Shown here piece by piece: positions 15,329 to 23,180 of a stretch of DNA of 55,422 nt (position 1 is its first letter; the number at the start of each line of letters is the position of its first letter). The DNA is from Candidatus Rokuibacteriota bacterium (GTDB taxonomy: Bacteria > Methylomirabilota > Methylomirabilia > Rokubacteriales > CSP1-6), in contig QHTB01000190.1 in NCBI GenBank assembly GCA_003220615.1, positions 487-55,908 of the forward strand. Direction: 5' to 3'. The notes under the pieces are model-generated. The model was not told the origin of the DNA, searched no databases, and was given only the letters and a program-made list of their open reading frames with translations. The position numbers and the translations under genes were made by a program.

Positions 15329-16906
15329 ATGAACGAAGTTGCACGAACCGCCACCGGGCGCCGCCACGTCCAGGACGGAACGTTCACTGTCCTGCTCCTT
15401 GTGCTCGCCGTCGTTCAGGGGTACGTGCTCCTGCCGGCCACCACGACGCCATCAACCGCCGGGGTCAGCATGGTCGTGATCGAGCCGCCACCGAGCCACG
15501 TCTCGTCGCTTCCGACCACGCTGACGCGGCCAACCCCCGAGGCGACCATCGTGTCGACTGCGACGGCGGCGCCCGCACCTGCCCCGCCAGCTGTCATCAG
15601 CATCCCGAAACAGGCCCCCGTACCGGCGCCGCCGCCGGCGACCGCGCCAGCACCAGCGCCGATCGCGCCAGCGGTGCGCGGCGAATGGCCGGCCAAGGTG
15701 ACCGGCCGTGTCCTGGGCCCCGACGCCACGCCGATGGCGAACGTCTCCCTCGTGGCCGGCGGGAGCGAGCAGCGGACAGACGCCGAAGGTGCGTTCACGC
15801 TGGAACGAGTCCCCGCCGATACCGCCGTGATCGTGAAGATGCCGGGGTACGAGAAGGTCACGCTGGTGCCGGGCCCGAATCAGAATCTCGAGGTCACGCT
15901 GAAGCCGCACGCGGTGAAGGCCGCCTACCTCACGTACTACGGTATCTCTGATCGCGGGATCCGGACTCGTGTGCTCGATCTGATCGCCCGAACCGAGCTC
16001 AACGCCGTCGTGATCGACATCAAGGGCGACCGCGGGTGGATTCCCTATCGCACGGAGGTCGAGGCGGCGCTGGCGGCCGGGGCGCAGGGGCCGGTCATCA
16101 TCAAGGACTTCGCTGGCCTCATCGCGGATCTCAAGGCGCGAGGCATCTACACGATCGCCCGCATCGTCACCTTCAAGGACAACGTGCTCGCCAATCACCG
16201 CCCCGAGCTCGCCATCACCGATACCCGCACGGGAAAGCCGTGGATCGACAACGAGAAGCTCGCCTGGGTCGATCCGTTCCGCGAAGAAGTGTGGTCCTAC
16301 AACATCGCCATCGCCAAGGAAGCGGCAAGCAAGGGCTTCGACGAGATCCAGTTCGACTACGTCCGCTTCCCGACCGACGGGCGCCTGTCCGCAGCCCGCT
16401 ACTCGCGGCCCAACAACAAGGAAACCCGGCTGCCCACGATCGCCGGCTTCCTCAAGCGGGCTCGCAAGGAGCTGGGACCGCTCGGGGTCTTCGTGGCCGC
16501 CGACGTCTTCGGCTACACGGCCTTCAACGAGAACGATACCGACATCGGCCAGCGCATCGAAGAGCTGGCGCCGAACCTCGACTACATCTGCCCGATGGTG
16601 TACCCGTCCGGCTATCACGTCGGCATTCCCGGATTCCGGAATCCGGTGACCAACCCGTACGAGGTCGTCAATCAGAGCGTCAAGCTGATCCGCAAGCGTT
16701 CGGCGGGGCTGAGCGTCCAGGTGCGGCCGTGGCTGCAGGACTTCAAGGACTATGCGTTCGACAAGCGGATCTTCGGCGTCACCGAGATCCGGGCTCAGAT
16801 TCGCGGCACCGACGAGGGGGGCGGAGTGGGCTGGATGCTGTGGAATCCGCGCAACGACTACACGGGGGCTGCCCTGCGGCCCAAAGGACCGATCGCCTCC
16901 CGATGA
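15329..16906 (+). CDS. DUF4015 putative glycoside hydrolase with carboxypeptidase-regulatory-like domain
   Basis: An N-terminal membrane anchor (TFTVLLLVLAVVQGYVLL) is followed by a long Pro/Ala-rich linker. Next comes a beta-sandwich of the carboxypeptidase-regulatory type (VTGRVLGPDATPMANVSLV...EGAFTLERVPAD) and a TIM-barrel-like DUF4015 domain of about 320 residues. The barrel shows YYGISDRGIR, VVIDIKGDRGWIPY, DEIQFDYVRFPTDG and a conserved IGQRIEELAPNLDYICPMVYPS. It probably acts on exopolysaccharide outside the cytoplasmic membrane. ATG 15329 is chosen because a dyad lies directly before it; ATG 15308 is in frame. The stop overlaps the next start (ATGA), coupling it to a polysaccharide deacetylase. 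Confidence 0.85.
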   Translation: MNEVARTATGRRHVQDGTFTVLLLVLAVVQGYVLLPATTTPSTAGVSMVVIEPPPSHVSSLPTTLTRPTPEATIVSTATAAPAPAPPAVISIPKQAPVPAPPPATAPAPAPIAPAVRGEWPAKVTGRVLGPDATPMANVSLVAGGSEQRTDAEGAFTLERVPADTAVIVKMPGYEKVTLVPGPNQNLEVTLKPHAVKAAYLTYYGISDRGIRTRVLDLIARTELNAVVIDIKGDRGWIPYRTEVEAALAAGAQGPVIIKDFAGLIADLKARGIYTIARIVTFKDNVLANHRPELAITDTRTGKPWIDNEKLAWVDPFREEVWSYNIAIAKEAASKGFDEIQFDYVRFPTDGRLSAARYSRPNNKETRLPTIAGFLKRARKELGPLGVFVAADVFGYTAFNENDTDIGQRIEELAPNLDYICPMVYPSGYHVGIPGFRNPVTNPYEVVNQSVKLIRKRSAGLSVQVRPWLQDFKDYAFDKRIFGVTEIRAQIRGTDEGGGVGWMLWNPRNDYTGAALRPKGPIASR

Positions 16907-17862
16907 TCCGTGCCGTCCTCGGAGGTGTCCTCGCTCTCACCGCGGCTGCCCTCGCGGCGGCTGCTCCGGCCCAGACGCTCGCGCCCAACGAGCTCGGCCG
17001 CGTCATGATCCTCGAGTACCACAAGATCGACTACCCTGAGGAGCGGTGGACGCGGACGCCCGAGAATTTCCGCCGCGATCTGGAGACCCTCTACACGCGC
17101 GGTTACCGGTTGCTCGCCCTCAACGATCTGCTCGACGGACGCATCAACGTCCCGGCCGGCACGACGCCGGTCGTCCTCACGTTCGACGACTCGTCGCCAG
17201 GCCAGTTCCGCTATGTCGCGCGCGACGGCCAACTCGAGATCGATCCCAAGTCGGGCATCGGGGTGCTGGAGGCGTTCATCCGTGAGCGCCCCGATTTCGG
17301 CCGGGCCGCGACGTTCTACGTGTTGCCGGGAGCCAGCCGTCCGAACAAGCTCTTCAACCAGGACGAATACGCCGGAAAGAAGCTCCAGTTCCTCGTGGCC
17401 CACGGGTACGAGATCGGCAACCACACCCTGTGGCACGCCAACCTCGGAAAGTACGAGGAGCCCGTGGTGCGAGGCCAGATCGCCGAGGCTCAGGTGTGGA
17501 TCCAGCGCCACGTGCCGGATTACCGCCCGCGCACGCTCGCGCTTCCCCACGGCGTCTACCCGAAGGACGTGACCTGGGCGGTGCGAGGCACGGCCAAGGG
17601 CTCCAGCTACCAGCACGATGCGATCTTGATGGTCGCCGGAGGCGCCGCGCCCTCACCGTTTGCGCGGAACTTCGACGCGCTCCACCTGCCCCGCATCCAG
17701 GCCGTCGAGCACGATCTCGCCTACTGGCTCGGCTATTTCGAGAAGCACCCCGGCGAGCGTTTCGTCAGCGATGGCGATCCCGCCGCCGTGACCGTTCAGG
17801 GTGCCCAGCGCGATCGCCTGCGTTCGCCTCTGCCGGGCTCGCTCCGCGTCGTCGAGCGCTAA
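16903..17862 (+). CDS. Secreted polysaccharide deacetylase-family protein
   Basis: A 319-residue protein with a Sec signal peptide (GGVLALTAAALAAAAPAQT). Its NodB-like fold has VMILEYHKI, the metal motif TFDDSSPGQ and the H-x3-H element GNHTLWHANLG. A later FARNFDALHLPRIQA segment is typical of one bacterial subgroup. It would remove acetyl groups from extracellular or cell-wall glycans using a divalent metal. The start overlaps the stop of the DUF4015 gene by four bases (ATGA). The two therefore form a glycan-processing pair, one likely cleaving and the other deacetylating the same polymer. Confidence 0.88.
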   Translation: MIRAVLGGVLALTAAALAAAAPAQTLAPNELGRVMILEYHKIDYPEERWTRTPENFRRDLETLYTRGYRLLALNDLLDGRINVPAGTTPVVLTFDDSSPGQFRYVARDGQLEIDPKSGIGVLEAFIRERPDFGRAATFYVLPGASRPNKLFNQDEYAGKKLQFLVAHGYEIGNHTLWHANLGKYEEPVVRGQIAEAQVWIQRHVPDYRPRTLALPHGVYPKDVTWAVRGTAKGSSYQHDAILMVAGGAAPSPFARNFDALHLPRIQAVEHDLAYWLGYFEKHPGERFVSDGDPAAVTVQGAQRDRLRSPLPGSLRVVER

Positions 17863-17961
17863 GCGCTTAAGTCCCTACGGTCTTGAAGCGGATCGTGACG
17901 AGCGTGAGGATCGGCGCCGACCGAGAACGACGCGCCGCGACGCTTGTCGGCGTTCCGGGGA

Positions 17962-20307
17962 CTAGGGGTAGATGAGGTAGGACGCCCTACGGTTCATAAA
18001 GCTCGTCCGGTCCACTTCCGTCCACGCCACCAGCCGATCGAGCGGCTCTCCGCGCAGGAACGCCCACATCGTCGGACGGTGCACGAGAAGGTTCTGGATG
18101 CCCTCGGGCCTGAACTGCTCGCGATGAAGCGCGCGTAGCGTGCTGGCGAGCGCGAAGGCCACCGTCACCGGACGGATCGTCTCGCGATCGGTCACGACGA
18201 AGCGAACGCCGGAGCAGGGCGTGCGTGTGTAGACGTCAGACGTCGGCGTGAACTGCACCGCCTCGAAGCGCACGCCCGGCAGGCGCTGCCGGTTGAGCGC
18301 GTCGGCCAGCGCGTGGGGCTCGATCCACGGCGCGCCGACGACCTCGAACGGCGCCTCCGTGCCCCTTCCCACCGAGAGATTCGTCGCCTCCAGCAGCCCG
18401 ACGCCCGAGTAGAGCAGCGCCTGGGTCAGCGAGCGGATGTTCGGCGAGGGATTGGCCCACGGCAAGCCGGTCTCGTCGTACCAGCGCCCACGGTCCCAGC
18501 CGATCAGCGGAAAGACGGTGAGCGAGACCGGCAGCCGGCGCTCCGCCACCACCATGCGCGCGTACTCGCCGATCGTGAGCCCTGTCCGGACGGGCAGCGG
18601 ATGAGGCGCGGTGAACGACTTCAGGTCGGGATCCATCACGGGGCCCTCGACCACGCGGCCGGTGATGGGATTGGGACGGTCGAGGACGACCACGGGGATG
18701 TTGCGGCGGCCCGCCTCCTCCAGGACGTAGAGCAGCGTCGCCAGGTAGGTGTAGTAGCGCACGCCGATGTCCTGGATGTCGAAGACGAGCACGCTGACGC
18801 CGTAGAGCATGTCGCCCGTCGGCCGTCGCGTCGGGCCGTAGAGGCTCCAGATCGGCCGGCCGGTGGCCGCATCGCGGCTGTTCGGCACGTCCGCGTCGAC
18901 GTCGCCACTGATGCCGTGCTCGGGCGAGAAGATCGCGGCGAGGCGCACCCCGGGCGCATTCGCGAAGAGATCGATCGCGCGGCGGCCCTTGGAGTCGATG
19001 CCCGTCTGGTTCGTGATGAGTCCGACGGCGTGGCCCTGGAACGGGGCGAAGTTCTGGTCGACCAGCGTGTCGAGGCCGGTTCGCACGGTGCCGAGTGCGC
19101 GCGGCCGCGGCGGCGTGATGGCCTCCCCACCGTCAGCCGCCGGTGCGCTCGACGATGGCCCGGTCACGAGGGCGGACGGCGCGAAGAAGAGCTCGGCGCC
19201 GACAGCCGCGGCCACACGACTGCGCAGCTCGCGGATCTTGTTGGCGCCTCCTCCGCTCGGGTGCACCCGGTTGGTGAGGATGATCATGCACGTCCGCGTT
19301 GGCGGATCGATCCAGACGGCGGTCCCCGTGAACCCGGTATGGCCGACGGAGTTCACCGGGAAGAACGGCGACATCAGCCCGGAGAACGACGAGGACACAT
19401 CCCAACCGAGGCTACGAACACCATCGGGCTGGGGCGAGCGCTGCCACATCATCTGTACCGTCGACGCTTTCAAGATGCGCTTGCCGTCGAGCTCCCCGTC
19501 GTTGACGAGCATGCGACAGATCCGGGCGAGGTCGGCGGCGGTCGAGAACATGCCGGCGTGGCCGGCGACGCCGCCGAGGTGGCGGGCGCGAGGATCGTGG
19601 ACGTGGCCCTGGAGCATGATGCCGTTGTGGAACTCGGTGGCGGCTGAGCGACGACGCTGGCGCTCGTCGGGGTGAAAGGTGGTGTCGCGAAGGCCGAGGG
19701 GCCGGAACACAGCTCGGGCGAGATAGTCATCGAGCGTATCTCCACTCACGCGTCGGACGACCTCGCCCAGCAGGATGAACCCGGTGTCGCTGTACTGGAA
19801 GCCGGTGCCGGGGGGGTAGTCGAGCGGCTTGGCCGCCAGGGCTCGCGCCGCCCGGGGAAAGCCACCGGCGACGGAGTCGCTGCTGGGGATTGCCGGAAAC
19901 CCGGCGCTGTGGGTCATGATCCGACGGATGGTGACCTGCTCGAACGCGTTGCCTTTGAACTCCTTGAGATAGCGGCCGAGCGGCGCGTCTAGGTTAATTG
20001 CACCACGCTCGACCAGCGACATCATGGCCAGCGTCGTCCCGAACGGCTTGGTCAGCGAGGCGATGTCGAAGATCGTATCGGCCGCCATCGGCCGCGACTC
20101 GGGGACGACCTCCCGCGACCCGAAGGCACGGAGGTACAGCGTCTCGTCGTTGCGACCGATCAGGATGACGATGCCCGGAATTTCGCCGGAGGCGATGGCG
20201 TCGTTGGCGGCTTCGTCCACACCGCTGAAATTCAGGGCAGCCGGCTCGGCCGGGACGACCAGGATCAGGGAAAACAATAGCGACGTAATGAGGGCGAGAC
20301 GGGTCAC
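17962..20307 (-). CDS. Secreted fusion: serine hydrolase (AmiE/class C beta-lactamase fold) + NamZ/DUF1343
   Basis: A 781-residue protein with a signal peptide (residues 1-22). Residues 30-375 form a class C beta-lactamase/penicillin-binding fold with S84-L-T-K87, Y172-S-D and H323-T-G. Residues 409-781 are DUF1343: VGLITNQTGIDSKG, FSPEHGISGD, VFDIQDIGVRYYTY, RPNPI and TNLSVGRGTEAPF. In Bacillus, the separate YbbE (AmiE amidase) and YbbC (NamZ exo-N-acetylmuramidase) act together on muropeptides; here both are in one chain. The GTG start is preceded by TAAGAT-N6, so it may be leaderless. It likely recycles peptidoglycan fragments outside the membrane. Confidence 0.9.
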   Translation of the reverse strand: MTRLALITSLLFSLILVVPAEPAALNFSGVDEAANDAIASGEIPGIVILIGRNDETLYLRAFGSREVVPESRPMAADTIFDIASLTKPFGTTLAMMSLVERGAINLDAPLGRYLKEFKGNAFEQVTIRRIMTHSAGFPAIPSSDSVAGGFPRAARALAAKPLDYPPGTGFQYSDTGFILLGEVVRRVSGDTLDDYLARAVFRPLGLRDTTFHPDERQRRRSAATEFHNGIMLQGHVHDPRARHLGGVAGHAGMFSTAADLARICRMLVNDGELDGKRILKASTVQMMWQRSPQPDGVRSLGWDVSSSFSGLMSPFFPVNSVGHTGFTGTAVWIDPPTRTCMIILTNRVHPSGGGANKIRELRSRVAAAVGAELFFAPSALVTGPSSSAPAADGGEAITPPRPRALGTVRTGLDTLVDQNFAPFQGHAVGLITNQTGIDSKGRRAIDLFANAPGVRLAAIFSPEHGISGDVDADVPNSRDAATGRPIWSLYGPTRRPTGDMLYGVSVLVFDIQDIGVRYYTYLATLLYVLEEAGRRNIPVVVLDRPNPITGRVVEGPVMDPDLKSFTAPHPLPVRTGLTIGEYARMVVAERRLPVSLTVFPLIGWDRGRWYDETGLPWANPSPNIRSLTQALLYSGVGLLEATNLSVGRGTEAPFEVVGAPWIEPHALADALNRQRLPGVRFEAVQFTPTSDVYTRTPCSGVRFVVTDRETIRPVTVAFALASTLRALHREQFRPEGIQNLLVHRPTMWAFLRGEPLDRLVAWTEVDRTSFMNRRASYLIYP

Positions 20308-20313
20308 GTAGGA

Positions 20314-20319
20314 ATCTTA
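20314..20319 (-). promoter_or_regulatory. -10 element of the NamZ fusion, leaderless spacing
   Basis: TAAGAT on the minus strand ends 6 nt before the GTG at 20307; there is no ribosome binding site. No clear -35. Confidence 0.4.
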
Positions 20320-20365
20320 CACCGAAGCCGGCCTCTCCCGGCTGTGTTACGGTATGGGGCGCATC

Positions 20366-21265
20366 ATGGCTCGGGTGTTCGTCACCGGGGGGACCGGATT
20401 CGTTGGTCGGGCAGTGATTCAGGCCCTCCGCGCCGAAGGCCACACCGTGCGTTGTCTCGTCCGCCGTGGCTCGGAGCGGGATCTCCAGGGGCTCGGCGCT
20501 GTCGAGCGCATCGAGGGTGACGTGCTGGTGCGCAAGGGCCTCGACGCCGACATCAGCGGCTGCGACGCGGTCATGCACCTCGTCGGCATCATCCGTGAGC
20601 AACCTGCCCTGAACGCGACGTTCGAGCGAGTCCATGTCCATGGCACGACGAATGTCCTGGATGCCGCCGTCGAGGCCGGCGTCCGCCGCTACGTCCACAT
20701 GAGCGCGCTGGGAACGCGGCCCGGGGCTCGGTCGCGGTACCACCAGACCAAATGGGCGGCCGAGGAAGCGGTTCGATCGAGCGGCCTCGCGTGGACAATC
20801 TTCCGCCCATCGATCATCTACGGCCACGGTGACGGCTTCATCACGATGCTCGCTCGGATGCTCCGGCGCCTGCCCATCGTTCCCGTGATCGGCTCCGGCC
20901 GCGCCCGTTTGCAGCCGGTGCCCGTCGAGCTCGTGGCGGAGGCGTTCGCGCGCTCGGTTCGGATGGCGACGACCGAAAAGCATGCGTTCGACGTCGCCGG
21001 CTGCGACGCCGTCACCATGCTGGAGCTGCTCGACATCGTCGGCGCTGCCGTGGGACGGCGCCGTGTCCGCAAGGTCCACGTGCCGCTCGGGGCGATGCGT
21101 CCGCTCGCTCGGCTCCTCCACCGCCTCCCCGGCTTTCCCGTGACGCCAGATCAACTGCGGATGCTCGAAGAGGACAATACCGGCGACGCCAAGCCGTTCC
21201 TCTCGACGTTCGGATTCAAGCCCCCGGCGCCGCTGGCCGCCGGGATTGCTCGCATCCTCGCCTGA
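20366..21265 (+). CDS. NDUFA9-like atypical short-chain dehydrogenase (NAD(P)-binding)
   Basis: An extended SDR of about 299 residues. The Rossmann motif VFVTGGTGFVGRAVIQALRA is at the N-terminus, followed by CLVRRGSERDL, MHLVGIIREQP and a YHQTKWAAEEAV segment carrying a YxxxK-like pair. A long C-terminal region with VIGSGRARLQPVPVELVAEAF matches the complex-I NDUFA9 subgroup. These proteins bind NADPH and often lack classical dehydrogenase activity. ATG 20366 starts right at the first beta-strand; ATG 20354 is in frame. It is followed by a small gene 7 bp downstream, probably co-transcribed. Confidence 0.88.
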   Translation: MARVFVTGGTGFVGRAVIQALRAEGHTVRCLVRRGSERDLQGLGAVERIEGDVLVRKGLDADISGCDAVMHLVGIIREQPALNATFERVHVHGTTNVLDAAVEAGVRRYVHMSALGTRPGARSRYHQTKWAAEEAVRSSGLAWTIFRPSIIYGHGDGFITMLARMLRRLPIVPVIGSGRARLQPVPVELVAEAFARSVRMATTEKHAFDVAGCDAVTMLELLDIVGAAVGRRRVRKVHVPLGAMRPLARLLHRLPGFPVTPDQLRMLEEDNTGDAKPFLSTFGFKPPAPLAAGIARILA

Positions 21266-21272
21266 CGGCGCT

Positions 21273-21719
21273 GTGCCCTTTCGCACACGCCCCGGCCAGA
21301 CACGCGATCTGCTCTCGCTCGTCGATGCAGAGGTGCGCGAGCGGATCGAGGAGGCCGTGGATTTCGTCAGCCTCGACGTCATCGTGCAACATCGCCGCGC
21401 CCGAGGCCTGCCCGCCCCCGCGGCCGACAGCGCTGCCGACCGGCAGGAGTTCGAGGCCGGCGTCACCGCGTTTCTCGAGCGGCTGGCCGCGGACCTCACC
21501 GAAGGGCTGAGTGCCGAGCAGCGCCGAAAGCTCGAGGACACCGCCGCGCGCGGAGGGCACGACCGTGTGGCTCGGCTCGTGGCCGTGCAGGTCGCGCTGG
21601 CGAAGCAGCTCCCGGACTATTGGCAGCAGTTCGACACGATCCGCGCGCGTCACACCGAAGCGCGTGGCGCGTCAGGCGGCGAGCGAGGCGGCTTCCTCGC
21701 TCGTCTCTTTCGACGCTGA
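21273..21719 (+). CDS. Hypothetical protein, alpha-helical (148 aa)
   Basis: GTG 21273 lies 7 bp after the NDUFA9-like gene, so the pair is probably one operon. The protein is charged and mainly helical: ERIEEAVDFVSLDVIVQHRRARG near the N-terminus, then two long amphipathic helices, and a basic C-terminal GGFLARLFRR. No signal peptide or membrane span. I do not recognise a family. The 3' end overlaps the convergent gene at 21672 by 48 bp. Confidence 0.6.
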   Translation: MPFRTRPGQTRDLLSLVDAEVRERIEEAVDFVSLDVIVQHRRARGLPAPAADSAADRQEFEAGVTAFLERLAADLTEGLSAEQRRKLEDTAARGGHDRVARLVAVQVALAKQLPDYWQQFDTIRARHTEARGASGGERGGFLARLFRR

Positions 21720-21989
21720 GACCTCGGCCGCCACGTCGGGTACCACCGAGCGCCAGGCCGCCAGTGCCCACAGGTTCTCGATGTCTTCGAGCGTGCGGCG
21801 CCAGCGCCCATAGCTCTCGAGCAGGGACGCTCGGATGCCGGCCATCTGCTGTTCGACCTCGTCGAGTCGTCGCCTCAGCGTCGGGGTGCGTGCGCCGATC
21901 GCCTCCAGGCAGCCGCCGGGCACCGAGCCCGCCAGTCGATCCATCAGTGAGCCGACCTCCTCGTTCAGAACGCGCTCTACCGGATTCAT
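21672..21989 (-). CDS. Hypothetical helical protein under a palindromic operator
   Basis: The ATG at 21989 follows GGAGGTGG by 4 nt. The product (105 aa) is almost entirely helical: MNPVERVLNEEVGSLMDRLAG and a probable coiled coil TLRRRLDEVEQQMAGIRASLL, then a Trp-rich ENLWALAAWRS segment and a Ser/Glu-rich tail. No known domain. Its promoter has TTGACA (22039-22034) and an 18-bp perfect dyad between -35 and -10, so tight repression is likely. The 3' end overlaps the gene on the other strand by 48 bp. Confidence 0.65.
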   Translation of the reverse strand: MNPVERVLNEEVGSLMDRLAGSVPGGCLEAIGARTPTLRRRLDEVEQQMAGIRASLLESYGRWRRTLEDIENLWALAAWRSVVPDVAAEVSASKETSEEAASLAA

Positions 21990-22007
21990 GCTCCACCTCC
22001 AGGGACT

Positions 22008-22039
22008 CATATACTCGTCATCTGACGAGTGCTTGTCAA
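22008..22039 (-). promoter_or_regulatory. Promoter with operator-like palindrome in the spacer
   Basis: On the minus strand TTGACA (22039-22034) is followed by the perfect dyad ACTCGTCA-tc-TGACGAGT (22013-22030, palindromic arms of 8) and then TATATG or GAGTAT as -10. A repressor bound here would block RNA polymerase. The divergent MFS gene starts at 22060, so both could respond. Confidence 0.65.
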
Positions 22040-22059
22040 GGGAAGCCTGAGTCGGCGCC

Positions 22060-23150
22060 GTGACTCGCGATGTCACCGCGATCCTCGCCGCGAAGACGGT
22101 CCGGACGTTCAGCTACGGCTTCCTCGGCATCGTCCTTCCGCTCCACCTGAGCGACCTGGGCCTTGGCCCCGCTGGTGTCGGCGGCGCCGTCACCCTGATG
22201 CTGCTCGGCAGCGCGGTGCTGACGTGGGCCGTTCGGCGCCCCGCGGAGCGGTACGGCGCGCGAGCCACACTGGTCGGCCTTGCCGGCCTCTCGGTGATCG
22301 CCGCACTGCTCCTGCTCGCGACGCGCGAGCCCTGGCTGGTGGTGTTGGCGGCCCGCGGGCGGTCGGCGCGGAGCGGCGCACGTGGATCCTGAGCCTCTAC
22401 AACTTGATCGGGTACGCGTCCGCAGCCCTGGGAGCGCTCCTGGTCGGGATCGCCGTCGGGTGGCAGGCGCTCTTCATCGTGTTCCTGGCGACCGCCGTGC
22501 TCCAGGCACTGGCCTACCGCCTGCTGCCAGCGGCCATCGCAGGGCCGGCTCGATCGGCGACTGATAGGGCGCTCCCGTCCGGGCCACTCATCAGAAGGAT
22601 GGCGGCGCTGTTCGCATTGGACTCCTTTGGCGGAGGTTTCGTCCTGCAGTCACTCGTCGCCTATTTCTTGCACACCCGCTTCGCAGTGGAAGCATCCACG
22701 CTGGGCGTGGCGTTCGCCGTGGCGCAGGTCCTGACCGCGATCTCCCTCGTCCTGGCCGTGCCACTGGCCAGCCGCTTCGGCCTCCTGCCCACCATGGTCG
22801 TCTCTCACCTCGTCTCGAACGTGGTCCTCGTCGCAATCGCGGCCGCGCCGACGGCCGCAATCGCCATTGGCCTGCTCTGGATCCGCCATCTGCTCTCCCA
22901 GATCGACGTCCCGACACGGCAGGCGTATGTGATGGCCGTCGTGGAGGACCGAGAACGCGAAGCGGCGGCCAGCACGACGAACCTCGCGCGCACGCTGGCC
23001 CAGGCCGTCTCGCCTGCCGTCACCGGGTGGGTCATGCAGGCCGTGGCGCTGTCAGCGCCGTTCGTTCTGGGGGGCGGTCTGAAGATGCTCTACGACGTGC
23101 TGCTCTACACGACCTTCAAAGACGTCGAGCTCCGCGACGACGCGCACTGA
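22060..23150 (+). pseudogene. MFS transporter, disrupted by internal deletion/frameshift
   Basis: GTG 22060 opens a frame with TVRTFSYGFLGIVLPLHLSDLGL and three membrane helices of a major facilitator. It fails at about 22350-22390 (the frame ends at 22392). From about 22380 another frame continues as WILSLYNLIGYASAALGALLVG and six or more further helices to 23150. The stretch linking helices 3 and 4 (about 25 residues, usually with a G-T-E-x-G-P-F-type motif) is absent. The lesion looks like a short deletion in very GC-rich sequence. It could be a real pseudogene or an assembly error. Family and substrate unknown beyond MFS. Confidence 0.75.
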
Positions 23151-23180
23151 GCGGGGATCGACGGGCCCCGCCCCGTGCGA

